DNA of 64,000 nucleotides from Paracoccaceae bacterium. GTDB taxonomy: Bacteria > Pseudomonadota > Alphaproteobacteria > Rhodobacterales > Rhodobacteraceae. Made by a program: the position numbers and the translations under genes. The stretch lies in the NCBI GenBank assembly GCA_024639125.1, contig JAHEJA010000002.1, positions 1 through 64,000 on the forward strand, in the 5' to 3' direction. The first letter of the stretch is position 1. Every line of letters starts with the position of its first letter. Below, one piece after another: positions 1 through 8,604 of this stretch. The notes under the pieces are model-generated. The model had not been told where the DNA came from, ran no database searches, and worked only from the letters and a program-made list of their open reading frames with translations.

Positions 1-69
1 ATCCCCCTAGGCTCCACCAAACTTCCCTTTTTCAAATCTGGTCCTCGCGATTAAAGGCGCTGCAAGTGC

Positions 70-1317
70 CTAAGGTGTTTCGGGGCCCAATGGCAATTTT
101 TGCGCTCCTTCAAAAGAAATCTTCGATTGACCCAGCCTTGGATGCAACTTGCTTGCCAAACCCCATGCGCCCAATAGCCCTGTGCCCCCTGCAATGAAAA
201 TGCCTGATATTGGGGCAACAAGCAGAACCAACCATGCTGCTCCGGGTGTTAGGATGCCTGACACATCGCGAAAACTTGCGTAGATTGCGGACATTTCGGT
301 GCGCTCGGATGGTTTGACAGCCAGCAAAAAAGGCAAGCCGCCAGAAACATCCAATAGGATCAAAAAGAATGACCCCATCATTAGGAAAATCACGGATGCA
401 AGGGGCGTTTGATAGACAAAACCAGCCACAAGGAACAGGACGCCAGACATTAGGAACCCGGTTCTAACCGCCGTTCGCAAGGATTTTCGTTGCATGAATC
501 GCAACATGATAGGGGTCAGAAACAGGGCGCCATTCGATATAGAAAGCGCAATGCCACCAAGCTGTTCATTCAGCCCGTTTTGAAGCGCAAAAATTGGTAG
601 ATAGACAACGTACACCCACCACCCGCAGGACCGAATAACGGCAAATAACCATCCAGAAATCAACCGTGGCTGTGCAAAGAAGCGGTGAAAGAACGCAAAT
701 GGATTGGAGGGAGGACGCTTGCTTTTTGTAATCAGTTTTCCATTACCAAGGCGCATAGCCAGAAACGTAAGTAGCATCGCAAAGGCCGCAATAGCTGCGA
801 TCCCAAAGGGCGCAAAGGTCCACCAACTATATAGATAAACCCCAAGCACCGGACCCGTCGTCCAACCCAATGCGCTATAAAACAACCGTGACGTTTCTAA
901 CTGGCCAAGATCAACCTTTGCGACATAGTCCAGAACATAGGCGTTGAAGCACACAAATGTCGTAACGGTCGCTATGGTGGTCAACCCAAGGCCCGCTATC
1001 ACCGTGTTTGGTGTTTCAAACGTTGCCAAAAGAGCACCGGTCGAAAACATCAACGTCCCTATCGCGTAAATCCAGCGCCTGGGAATAAGACGTATCAAAA
1101 ATGGGATCAGCAGACCGACAACCAGCGACATTAAGCCAATCGAAAAATAGACCTCTGACACGACAGAGGCGTCTTGAAGGACGTTGTAGATCAGCAATGG
1201 GAATACGGAAATTAGAATGCCGCGGGCGATCGCCTCTGCTCCAGCGAGAATAGCAAAACCGCGCACGCTGGGTGCCGGAGCATGGCGGAGCCATTCTGGA
1301 ATTCGTCTTTCATGCAT
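70..1317 (-). CDS. MFS transporter
   Basis: Integral membrane transporter of the major facilitator superfamily, about 415 residues, with roughly twelve hydrophobic segments spread over the whole length and the usual charged loop in the middle (KSKRPP). The substrate cannot be read from the sequence. The ATG at 1317 (MHERRIPEW) is preferred; an in-frame GTG at 1353 would add 12 residues that look non-conserved, but neither start has a strong ribosome binding site. It lies downstream of the urtA-like gene on the same strand but behind a good terminator, so it is probably its own transcription unit. Confidence 0.85.
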   Translation of the reverse strand: MHERRIPEWLRHAPAPSVRGFAILAGAEAIARGILISVFPLLIYNVLQDASVVSEVYFSIGLMSLVVGLLIPFLIRLIPRRWIYAIGTLMFSTGALLATFETPNTVIAGLGLTTIATVTTFVCFNAYVLDYVAKVDLGQLETSRLFYSALGWTTGPVLGVYLYSWWTFAPFGIAAIAAFAMLLTFLAMRLGNGKLITKSKRPPSNPFAFFHRFFAQPRLISGWLFAVIRSCGWWVYVVYLPIFALQNGLNEQLGGIALSISNGALFLTPIMLRFMQRKSLRTAVRTGFLMSGVLFLVAGFVYQTPLASVIFLMMGSFFLILLDVSGGLPFLLAVKPSERTEMSAIYASFRDVSGILTPGAAWLVLLVAPISGIFIAGGTGLLGAWGLASKLHPRLGQSKISFEGAQKLPLGPETP

Positions 1318-1460
1318 TAAGGTTGCTCGCTTGTTTTCCAAGCAAGCCTGCACACCTATGGTGGGGGTGCTTTGCCACGAGCGACCCGATGTCGTTTTCG
1401 CCTGCTCAATTTGTCATGGGGGAAAGAGATTTATGAAAATAGCTTTGCTCTGCGCCGCCT

Positions 1461-1493
1461 GAAAAAAACAAAAACGGCGGGACTTGCCCGCCG
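1461..1493 (-). terminator. Rho-independent terminator of the urtA-like gene
   Basis: Read on the minus strand: a 7-bp stem CGGCGGG/CCCGCCG (1493-1487 and 1481-1475) with a 5-base loop, followed by a T-rich tract (1474-1461). It starts about 25 bases after the stop of the urea/amide-binding gene and separates it from the MFS gene. Confidence 0.85.
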
Positions 1494-1517
1494 CTTTTCG
1501 TTAAATTTTTATCAGAC

Positions 1518-2795
1518 TTAGTAGTTTGATTTCATCTGTACGCAGGTGCTTGTGCTTGTGTCGTACATGCCACAGCCTAGACCCTTCCAATCGGAAGTTA
1601 GGTTTTTGGATGCTGGCAAGAAGTCAGTCCAGGCATCGCCTTTGACTTCGGATGTTTGGGAAATGATGTCGAATTGACCAAGTTCGTTGATTTCACCAAT
1701 CAGAACTGGCTTGGACAAGTGGTGGTTTGATAGCATTTCCGCCGTGCCGCCTGTCAAGTTCGGGAATTTTTGACCGTACATCGCCGTACGAACGGCATCG
1801 ACGTTTGTTGTGCCAGCTTTTTCAACAGCATTCACCCACATGTTGAAACCAATGTAGTGTGCTTCCATTGGGTCATTGGTGACGCGTTCGCGACCCATGC
1901 GGTCTTTCCACTGTTTGATCCATTCAAAGTTCGCAGGTGTGTCCGCAGATTGGAAATAGTTCCATGCTGCCAAGTGGCCCACTAGGTCCGCTGTGTCCAA
2001 TGTGGATAGCTCTTCTTCGCCAACAGAGAACGCAACAACAGGAATGTCAAATGGCATGACGCCTGCATTGCCCAAAGATTCATAGAAACCGATGTTTGCA
2101 TCGCCGTTAATCGTTGAGATAACGCCAACTTTTGAACCGTCGGAGCCTAGGTCAACAACTTGTTGTACGATCCCGTCCCAATCGTTGTGACCAAATGGTG
2201 TGTAGTTCACAAAGATATCAGAAGCTGGGATGCCCTTGGATTTCAGATATGCTTCCAAGATTGCGTTCGTTGTCTGTGGATAAACATAGTCGGTGCCAAG
2301 AAGAGCGAATTTTGTAACACGCAAATCGTTGAGGAAATAGTCCGTCGCTGGGATCGCTTGTTGGTTCGGGGCCGCACCTGTGTAGAATACGTTTTTCGAG
2401 CTTTCTTCGCCCTCGTATTGAACAGGATAGAACATTAGGCCGTTTAGCTCTTCTACAACTGGAAGCACATTTTTACGGGACACAGATGTCCATCCACCAA
2501 AGATTACGGAAACACCGTCTTGCTGAATAAGCTGGCGTGCCATTGTGCCAAATTTGGGCCAATCAGAAGCAGGATCAACGACAACAGCTTCTAGCTGCTT
2601 GCCCAAAACACCACCCTTGGCGTTTTGTTGTTCGATCAGCATCAACATTGTATCTTTCAATGTTGTTTCTGAAATCGCCATTGTTCCAGATAGGGAATGC
2701 AGAATACCCACTTTGATTGTGTCTGCCGTTGCAGCAGTTGTTGAAACGCCACATAGCGCCATTGCTCCAACAAGGGCTGATTTGATGAATTGCAT
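1518..2795 (-). CDS. urtA: Urea/short-chain-amide ABC transporter substrate-binding protein (UrtA/FmdD-type)
   Basis: Periplasmic binding protein of the type I fold used by urea and amide ABC importers, 425 residues. A Sec signal peptide covers about residues 1-24 (cleavage after TAATA). The mature start (IKVGILHSLSGTMA) and the GGWTSVSRK and FYPVQYEGEE segments are typical of UrtA. A CxxxxxxxxC pair lies at the C-terminus (GCGMYDTSTSTC). A strong Shine-Dalgarno TAAGGAGG sits 5 bases before the ATG. The usual partners urtBCDE are not present: the gene is followed by a terminator and an MFS gene, and preceded by an unrelated phosphatase. UrtA versus an amide-specific paralogue cannot be settled by eye. 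Confidence 0.88.
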   Translation of the reverse strand: MQFIKSALVGAMALCGVSTTAATADTIKVGILHSLSGTMAISETTLKDTMLMLIEQQNAKGGVLGKQLEAVVVDPASDWPKFGTMARQLIQQDGVSVIFGGWTSVSRKNVLPVVEELNGLMFYPVQYEGEESSKNVFYTGAAPNQQAIPATDYFLNDLRVTKFALLGTDYVYPQTTNAILEAYLKSKGIPASDIFVNYTPFGHNDWDGIVQQVVDLGSDGSKVGVISTINGDANIGFYESLGNAGVMPFDIPVVAFSVGEEELSTLDTADLVGHLAAWNYFQSADTPANFEWIKQWKDRMGRERVTNDPMEAHYIGFNMWVNAVEKAGTTNVDAVRTAMYGQKFPNLTGGTAEMLSNHHLSKPVLIGEINELGQFDIISQTSEVKGDAWTDFLPASKNLTSDWKGLGCGMYDTSTSTCVQMKSNY

Positions 2796-3015
2796 GTGTC
2801 CTCCTTAGGCACCCCCCATTCCGAATTCGGGACGGTGCTCTAGACCAATAAAATTTCCATTAGAGCCAAGGGACAAAAAACATGTACCCAAGGCGTCGCA
2901 ATAAAAACAACGTCGGTGCTGGTATGGTTTTTAGGAGGCAATACTGAATCACTGGTCAAAGACCATTTGCTTACAAAAGCTATCCGCAAGGATTAAGAAT
3001 GTTTTGCGCGTTCGT
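2796..3015. promoter_or_regulatory. Upstream region of the urtA-like gene with inverted repeats
   Basis: This 220-base stretch holds the promoter region of the minus-strand urtA-like gene. Visible structures: a perfect palindrome CCGAATTCGG (2821-2830), an interrupted repeat GCTCTA/TAGAGC (2837-2842 and 2861-2866) and TGGTC-AAA-GACCA (2953-2965). No clear NtrC site or promoter boxes could be assigned. Confidence 0.35.
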
Positions 3016-3894
3016 TTATGCAGAGCTGCCCGAGATCAGGAATGCAAGCTTGTCACGCACAGCTTGCCATGTTTCTTGGTCACAGGCCGCCAAAAGATAC
3101 CCGGTCGTGGTCTTGGTCGTATAAGGCGTTCCGTCTAGCATTCGCACATAACCACCAGCTTTTTCCGTCAGTAAAACACCGGCTGCATGGTCCCACGGGT
3201 TCAATATCCCAGACAGCGCAAAATCGACGCCGCCTTGGGCAAGTGTTCTGTATTCATGGCATGAACATCGAAGCGCTGTGATAATTCGAAAATCTGGCAA
3301 AAGTGGCGCCATGCGCGTTTGATCTTCTTTGGGCATGATGTGGAAGTGAATATATCCCAACATTTCGCTGATTGGGCGGGCCTTGGATGTCGCGACAGGG
3401 CGCGCAATACCGTTTGATGTCACGCGACGGGTTGGCAAATCTGACGTATCCGCAATCAAATAATCATCCATGATCGGATCATAGTGCAGCCCAAAGACAG
3501 GTGTGCCAAAGCGTGTGACCGACAAAATCACCCCAAAGGTTGCCAACCCATTCACAAAATTGGCAGTTCCATCAACGGGATCGATAATAAATGCCAATTC
3601 AGCATCATTGATCTGTTCGCGCAGGTCTGGGTTTTTGGAAATGGCTTCTTCTCCGACAACCGTTGCCGATGGAAAGAGCCGTAGTAAACCGCGGGTTATC
3701 ATCGCTTCGGCTTCTAGGTCGGCATCTGTTACCAAATCATTTGCGTTGGTTTTCTGTGAAATTGATCCCGTGGATAAATTACGAAACCTCGGAAGGATTT
3801 CCGCCTTGGCTGCACGCCGCACCAAATTGATCACCTGCGTTTGCTGTGCAATGGTTAGTGCAGGTGTAATAACTTGGGGCAGTGGAGCGTTCAT
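3016..3894 (-). CDS. Inositol monophosphatase family protein
   Basis: Mg-dependent phosphatase of the inositol monophosphatase family, 292 residues. The three metal-binding signatures are intact: GEE at residues 81-83, DPVDGT at 105-110 and WDHAAG at 234-239. The start MNAPLPQ (3894) has an AAGGAT ribosome binding site; the longer reading frame up to 3993 would overlap the next gene and is not credible. Family members act on inositol phosphate, histidinol phosphate (HisN-type) or PAP (CysQ-type); the sequence does not decide which. It lies downstream of the ABC permease on the same strand. Confidence 0.9.
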   Translation of the reverse strand: MNAPLPQVITPALTIAQQTQVINLVRRAAKAEILPRFRNLSTGSISQKTNANDLVTDADLEAEAMITRGLLRLFPSATVVGEEAISKNPDLREQINDAELAFIIDPVDGTANFVNGLATFGVILSVTRFGTPVFGLHYDPIMDDYLIADTSDLPTRRVTSNGIARPVATSKARPISEMLGYIHFHIMPKEDQTRMAPLLPDFRIITALRCSCHEYRTLAQGGVDFALSGILNPWDHAAGVLLTEKAGGYVRMLDGTPYTTKTTTGYLLAACDQETWQAVRDKLAFLISGSSA

Positions 3895-3955
3895 AATAAA
3901 TCCTTTTCGACAACTGCTAACAAAGTGCCAGTACAGGGGCCAGAGATCAATGTGC

Positions 3956-6466
3956 CTATTCGCGCGATCGGAGCATTTTCGCCGGTGTTGCATTTAATGC
4001 GCGAAGGGCAAACCCCATTCCAGCAACAAGGTTGGTCAATATGCCTCCGCCAATTATCGCAAATGAAATAGGCCAAATGATCGTGAAATCGGATTGCATA
4101 ACATAGTGCATAATAGCCCAGCCGCCCAAGACACCAGCCCCCAAAGCAACCAAGCCTGCGCTGGCGCCCAGTATGATAGAGCGAAAGGCAAAGCTGCCCA
4201 AAATCTGAAGCCGACTTGCACCAAGCGTCTTAAGGATTGAGGCTTCATAGGCGCGGGCGTGTTCGTTTGACGCCGCCGCCCCAATCAACACTAGGAACCC
4301 TGTAAACAAACTGGCGGCCGCGCCATAGGATGTGGCTGCTGCAATAGACCCCAACAGCACGGAAACACGCTCGATTGCATCTTTGATACGGATCGCGGTG
4401 ATATTGGGAAAGGTCTGGGACAACGTGCGCAAAATATCCGCCTCTGCATCAGGGTCTGCATAAACGGTCGCAATAAAGGAATGAGGCGCACCAGAAAGCG
4501 CCGCAGGGTTCATTGACATAACAAACCCAATCCCTGCCGTAGAGAAATCAACATCGCGAAAGCTTGTGATGGTTGCGGTGATGTCACGGCCCAATATGTT
4601 GACGGTTAATTTATCGCCAAGCTGTAATCCCATTTCTGCGCCTTCTTCGCTGGCAAAACTGATCTGTGGATCACCTTGATAGTCAAGCGGCCACCATTCC
4701 CCTTGGGTTATGGTGGTTTTGGCAGGGGGACGCGCGGAATAAGTGACGCCGCGATCCCCTTGGATCACCCAATGGTCCCCGACCACTTCTTGCGCTGGGC
4801 GTCCGTTAATTTGGGAAATGATACCACGCAACATTGGCGCGGCTTCTACCTTTTCAACGGCTGTATTGGCGTCCAGAATTGCCCGAAACTCGAGCATTTG
4901 TGATTTTTGGATATCGACAAAAAAGAATGATGGCGCAATGTCTGGTAAATCTTGTTTGATTGCGGCGCGAAGATTGCCATCAATTTGACCAATCGAGGCC
5001 AATACAGATAAACCAAGCCCCAAAGACAGAACCACAGATATAGCGCCTTCGGATGTCCCACTGATCGCAGCAAGCCCCCATCGCATGCGCGGATAACCTT
5101 TGGCAAATTTAGCCAAGTGACGGGCGGTCAGTTTGATCAATAGCGCTGCAATGCCCAAAATGACCAAGGCGCCAATAATTCCGAAGGCTGCCCAAAGAGT
5201 AAGTTTGACAGAACCAATAAAAAGGCTTGCTGACGCTAACAAAAGGGCAACAAGCAAAAGAATTGCTGCGATGTATTTCGCCGACGGAAGGATAGGCTGC
5301 CCCAATCCTCCGTCCCGAAATAAAGATGCAGCACGGATGTTTTCAATCATGGCAAGCGGCCAAAGCGTAAAGATCATCGCCGTAAGCAATCCGTATATCA
5401 CGGCCTCTAGAATGGGGCGTAGGTATATTCCAATTGAAATAGGAAAGGGCAACGCGGCTTCTAATAGAGGAGCTATCACAATCGGAACGCCGGTCCCCAA
5501 CCCGATACCAAGGGCAATCCCGATCACCGAAATTGCCATGATTTGAATGAAATACGTTTGGAAAATTGTGCTATTGGCGGCACCTATGCTGCGCAGCGTT
5601 GCGATCACCGCCGTCTTGCGCTGCATATATGTGCGGACAGCAGCGGATACGCCGATACCGCCCACCGCAAGCCCAGACAAGCCAACGAGGATCAAAAAGG
5701 ATCCAAGCCGTTCAACAAATTCCGCAACCCCCGGTGCGCCGTTGCGCGCATCGCGCCAGCGCAGGCCTGAGTTTCCAAACGCGTCGGTGACGGTTTGGGC
5801 GATCTTGTCAAAATCAATCGTCTGACCAAAGGTCATTCTGTATTTCGTCGTGAAAAGCGTTCCGGGTTCCAGCAGGCCAGTGTCGGATAAATTCGATGTG
5901 TAAACAATCGTTCGTGGCCCAAGGCCAAAGCCGTCTCCTGCGCTGTCTGGATAGGACGCAAGCACGCCACCTAAGCGGAATTGATCGGTTCCCAACCAGA
6001 GTGAGTCCCCAATTTTCAACCCAAGGCGATCACTAAGGACGCGTTCCATAACCACGCCTTTGTTTGCTAGTGCTTGGTCAAGCGGGGTGTCATCACCTAA
6101 GCGCACAGATCCAACCAGTGGATAGGCCGTATCGACCGCTTTTATTTGCGTCAGCGCTGTTTCTGGGCCGTCGGACCCATCTATACGCACCATTGATCTA
6201 AAATCGACGACTTCGGATACTGCTGTTGCATGGGTGTCGAACCAGTCCCGTTCTTCTTTGGTTGCATAGCGATAGGTAAATTCGGCTTCGCCATCCCCCC
6301 CTAAAAGCGCCGCGCCTTGCTCTGTCAGAGCGGCGTTAATCGCGCTGCGGATGCTTCCGACGCCAGCAATTGCAGCAACGCCCAAGGCAAGGCATGCAAT
6401 AAGAATTTTGAACCCATAAAGACCGCTTCGCAGTTCGCGCGTGGCAAATCTAAGCGCAAGCTTCAT
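3956..6466 (-). CDS. FtsX-family ABC transporter permease (YbbP-like)
   Basis: Large membrane subunit of a MacB/LolC-type ABC system, 836 residues. There is one N-terminal membrane helix, a big periplasmic region, an FtsX segment of three helices near residues 250-380, further helices, a second extracytoplasmic domain and a final FtsX-type segment near 710-830. This doubled architecture is typical of YbbP. The start overlaps the stop of the upstream ATPase gene by 4 bases (ATGA), so the two are translationally coupled. By family analogy it moves lipoproteins or hydrophobic molecules out of the inner membrane; the substrate is unknown. Confidence 0.9.
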   Translation of the reverse strand: MKLALRFATRELRSGLYGFKILIACLALGVAAIAGVGSIRSAINAALTEQGAALLGGDGEAEFTYRYATKEERDWFDTHATAVSEVVDFRSMVRIDGSDGPETALTQIKAVDTAYPLVGSVRLGDDTPLDQALANKGVVMERVLSDRLGLKIGDSLWLGTDQFRLGGVLASYPDSAGDGFGLGPRTIVYTSNLSDTGLLEPGTLFTTKYRMTFGQTIDFDKIAQTVTDAFGNSGLRWRDARNGAPGVAEFVERLGSFLILVGLSGLAVGGIGVSAAVRTYMQRKTAVIATLRSIGAANSTIFQTYFIQIMAISVIGIALGIGLGTGVPIVIAPLLEAALPFPISIGIYLRPILEAVIYGLLTAMIFTLWPLAMIENIRAASLFRDGGLGQPILPSAKYIAAILLLVALLLASASLFIGSVKLTLWAAFGIIGALVILGIAALLIKLTARHLAKFAKGYPRMRWGLAAISGTSEGAISVVLSLGLGLSVLASIGQIDGNLRAAIKQDLPDIAPSFFFVDIQKSQMLEFRAILDANTAVEKVEAAPMLRGIISQINGRPAQEVVGDHWVIQGDRGVTYSARPPAKTTITQGEWWPLDYQGDPQISFASEEGAEMGLQLGDKLTVNILGRDITATITSFRDVDFSTAGIGFVMSMNPAALSGAPHSFIATVYADPDAEADILRTLSQTFPNITAIRIKDAIERVSVLLGSIAAATSYGAAASLFTGFLVLIGAAASNEHARAYEASILKTLGASRLQILGSFAFRSIILGASAGLVALGAGVLGGWAIMHYVMQSDFTIIWPISFAIIGGGILTNLVAGMGFALRALNATPAKMLRSRE

Positions 6467-7149
6467 GATTGGGCCTCGTCGCGTTCAATGTCCCCATCTC
6501 TAAGGTAGACGACCCGATCGCAGCGCTGAGCAAGCTCTGGGGCATGGGTAACAAGGATCAGGGTCGAACCGAATTCATCCCTCAGATTGAACAAAAGATC
6601 CATGATCGCCACCCCATTTGGACCATCCAGATTACCTGTTGGTTCATCTGCCAAAAGAATTTTGGGGCGCGTCACTGCCGCGCGCGCCAATGCGGTGCGC
6701 TGCTGTTCGCCGCCTGACATTTGGGCTGGCATGTGATCGGCGCGATGGGACAGGCCAACCATATCGAGCATGTCGCGCGCTTTATTAAAAGCGCCCGCTT
6801 GCCCCATCAATTCAAGGGGTGTCGCTACGTTTTCCAAGGCGGTCATTGTGGGGATTAGATGAAAGGATTGGAATACAATCCCCATGGTATCACGGCGAAA
6901 TCGCGCCAGCTTGTCTTCTGACAAATTGGTGATATTTTGGCCGTTTATTTTTATTTGACCACTGGTCACTTTTTCCAAACCACCCAAGAGCATCAAAAGC
7001 GAAGACTTGCCTGACCCCGATGGCCCAACCAAGCCAATGCTTTGACTGGGAGGAACATCCAAGGTGATTTTTTTCAAAATTGAAATCATCCCGGCATTGC
7101 TTCTAAGAGATAAAGACACATCTTTAAGGGAAAGAATGGGGTCGGACAT
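6463..7149 (-). CDS. ABC transporter ATP-binding protein (YbbA/LolD-like)
   Basis: ATPase partner of the downstream FtsX-type permease, 228 residues. Walker A GPSGSGKS at residues 42-49, signature MSGGEQQ at 144-150, Walker B ILLADEP at 164-170, then TGNLD, all as in the LolD/MacB/YbbA branch. It overlaps the permease by 4 bases. Its start codon overlaps, head to head, the likely start of the TesA-like gene. E. coli has the same tesA<>ybbA-ybbP arrangement, which supports the assignment. Confidence 0.93.
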   Translation of the reverse strand: MSDPILSLKDVSLSLRSNAGMISILKKITLDVPPSQSIGLVGPSGSGKSSLLMLLGGLEKVTSGQIKINGQNITNLSEDKLARFRRDTMGIVFQSFHLIPTMTALENVATPLELMGQAGAFNKARDMLDMVGLSHRADHMPAQMSGGEQQRTALARAAVTRPKILLADEPTGNLDGPNGVAIMDLLFNLRDEFGSTLILVTHAPELAQRCDRVVYLRDGDIERDEAQS

Positions 7150-7849
7150 GATACGCTATCGCCTTTTGACTATACTTAGGTCTTCATATGGGGCCTTGCA
7201 TCACAGCAGCAAGGCATTCGCGATGTTAATTTTGACGCTGACGCCGAGCTTTGCGGCATCACAGCCGTCTCTTTTGATGCTCGGGGATAGCCTGACCCAA
7301 GGGTATGGCTTGTTAGAGCAAGACGGCTTGGTTCCACAGTTGCGAGATTGGTTGAACAAGAACGACATACAGACCCGCGTGGTCAACGCGGGCGTTTCTG
7401 GTGATACAACAGCAGGCGGGCTAGAGCGTTTCGAATGGTCCCTTACCCCGGATATTGGGGCGGTTGTGGTCGCGCTGGGCAGTAACGACATGCTGCGCGG
7501 CATTGATCCTGACACGACACGGGATAATCTGGATGGCATTCTGAAAATAGCGCAAAGCCATAATCTAAGAATTATGGTGGTTGGTGTCCTTGCCCCTTTG
7601 AATTACGGGCCAGAGTATAAAAACACCTTTGATGCGGTGTTTCCGGATTTGGCGCAAAAGTACAGTGCGCTCTATGTAGAAAGTTTCTTCACGCCTTTTT
7701 TGTCCGAAAATTCAGACATTTCCGCGATGAAAGACAAAATGCAATCCGATGGGATGCATCCAAATGAATTAGGCGTGGCGCAAATTGTAAGCTATATCGG
7801 GCCAAAAGTTGCACAGCTCATCGCCGAAATCCCAGCTCGCGATAAATAG
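7148..7849 (+). CDS. tesA: Arylesterase / lysophospholipase-thioesterase TesA-like SGNH hydrolase
   Basis: Periplasmic SGNH-fold esterase. Catalytic blocks: GDSLTQG (residues 46-52, Ser nucleophile), the glycine of block II (NAGVSGDTT), GSND (111-114) and DGMHP with Asp201 and His204. A hydrophobic export segment ends at FAAS about residue 38. Two starts are possible: ATG 7148 (233 aa, overlapping the divergent ATPase start) or ATG 7223 (208 aa, with AAGG 8 bases upstream, giving a very short signal peptide). The longer form is preferred because it supplies basic residues before the hydrophobic stretch. Confidence 0.88.
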   Translation: MIRYRLLTILRSSYGALHHSSKAFAMLILTLTPSFAASQPSLLMLGDSLTQGYGLLEQDGLVPQLRDWLNKNDIQTRVVNAGVSGDTTAGGLERFEWSLTPDIGAVVVALGSNDMLRGIDPDTTRDNLDGILKIAQSHNLRIMVVGVLAPLNYGPEYKNTFDAVFPDLAQKYSALYVESFFTPFLSENSDISAMKDKMQSDGMHPNELGVAQIVSYIGPKVAQLIAEIPARDK

Positions 7850-7993
7850 TCATTTAAATCATACTTTAAGTGGAAATACCGAGTACGGTATCAACGTGCC
7901 CATCCCTATTCGAAGTCATTCTGCCCACAAGTGCGCAAGCGGTTGTGAACCGCTTGGTGTATAAACAAGACACACCAAGAGAGTGACGGTCTT
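7850..7993. promoter_or_regulatory. Palindrome-rich leader upstream of a small orphan gene
   Basis: Three inverted repeats follow each other here: ATACCG-AGTA-CGGTAT (7876-7891), a 9-bp hairpin CAAGCGGTT-gtg-AACCGCTTG (7936-7956), and CTTGGTGT/ACACCAAG (7953-7960 and 7972-7979). The last two share the bases CTTG, so they exclude each other if formed in RNA. The first could be an operator for a dimeric regulator. No known riboswitch class is recognised. Confidence 0.5.
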
Positions 7994-8359
7994 ATGTTTA
8001 ATCAAGCTACTTCTAAAATTTCACAAAGCAGGCCCTGGATTTTGATCTTGGGTCAAAGCTATTATGATTGGCTAGACTATTGTCCCGAAGGCGCCTCACC
8101 GGATGCGCGTGTTAGTTTTGTTGATTCAGTCAAGGATGCGCTCAGGCTGATTGGGCAAGAAGCAAGTGGTCCAACAATGATCTTGATTGATGCCGACATT
8201 GTTGGCGGGCTTGAGCAAGCTATGCAATGTCACCGTAGCATCGCAAGCGCTGCGATATATGGGAAATGTCTGATAAAGTCGCGTGCAGCCGTTTTATCCA
8301 AGGATATTCATGCGGTTCCATTGCTTTTGGCATCTCCACAACCGGAACACGTGCATTAA
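7994..8359 (+). CDS. Hypothetical protein, receiver-like N-terminal sequence
   Basis: An orphan 121-residue protein that I do not recognise. It begins about 14 bases after a GAGAG ribosome binding site. The pattern of a hydrophobic strand (WILILGQSYYDW) followed by PTMILIDADI resembles the first strands of a receiver-type alpha/beta fold, with an Asp at the end of the second strand, but no full phospho-acceptor site is visible. It has no signal peptide or membrane segment. The leader upstream is rich in inverted repeats. It may be the truncated N-terminus of a longer regulator. Confidence 0.45.
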   Translation: MFNQATSKISQSRPWILILGQSYYDWLDYCPEGASPDARVSFVDSVKDALRLIGQEASGPTMILIDADIVGGLEQAMQCHRSIASAAIYGKCLIKSRAAVLSKDIHAVPLLLASPQPEHVH

Positions 8360-8604
8360 ACCTATCCGAAATTCCCATTTTGCAACGAAAGGGTGTAAGG
8401 AATACACTTTTGATTGCAAGCATGTTCGTGTGGTTTGTGCGATTACTGGATTTACGGACCGAAAGGTTCCTTGCCCTGCGTAATTATTTTTTTGTTTGTG
8501 TTTCAGGGCAGGCTTGTAATTTAGCGTAACGAGTGCTTTGTTTTCTTAAGGGGAGCCTCAGCTCCCCTTGATTGTATTGCAAGGTATTGGTTAGACTGCG
8601 CCCT
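8360..8604. other. Intergenic region without a convincing gene
   Basis: Two short overlapping frames exist here (8266-8529 and 8283-8483), but neither has a good start signal or a recognisable protein. The only clear structure is the hairpin at 8548-8569. Confidence 0.5.
8548..8569 (+). terminator. Hairpin AAGGGGAGC/GCTCCCCTT
   Basis: Perfect 9-bp stem (8548-8556 and 8561-8569) with a 4-base loop, placed between the orphan gene and the nitrilase gene. The downstream tract is only mildly T-rich, so it is a weak terminator candidate. Confidence 0.55.

Noticed and set aside
1433-1462. Nine-codon plus-strand frame with a GGGGAAAGAG site just before the terminator at 1461-1493
   Set aside because: Too short to judge, no gene follows on the plus strand, and the stop runs into the minus-strand terminator; most likely chance.
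3503-3997. Plus-strand 164-aa frame opposite the phosphatase gene
   Set aside because: It is the antisense shadow of a gene with intact family motifs and has no domain of its own; the same applies to other long opposite-strand frames such as 5133-5546.
8266-8529. Possible 87-aa gene after the orphan protein
   Set aside because: It overlaps the end of the better-supported 7994-8359 frame, has no clear ribosome binding site, and its sequence is not protein-like.
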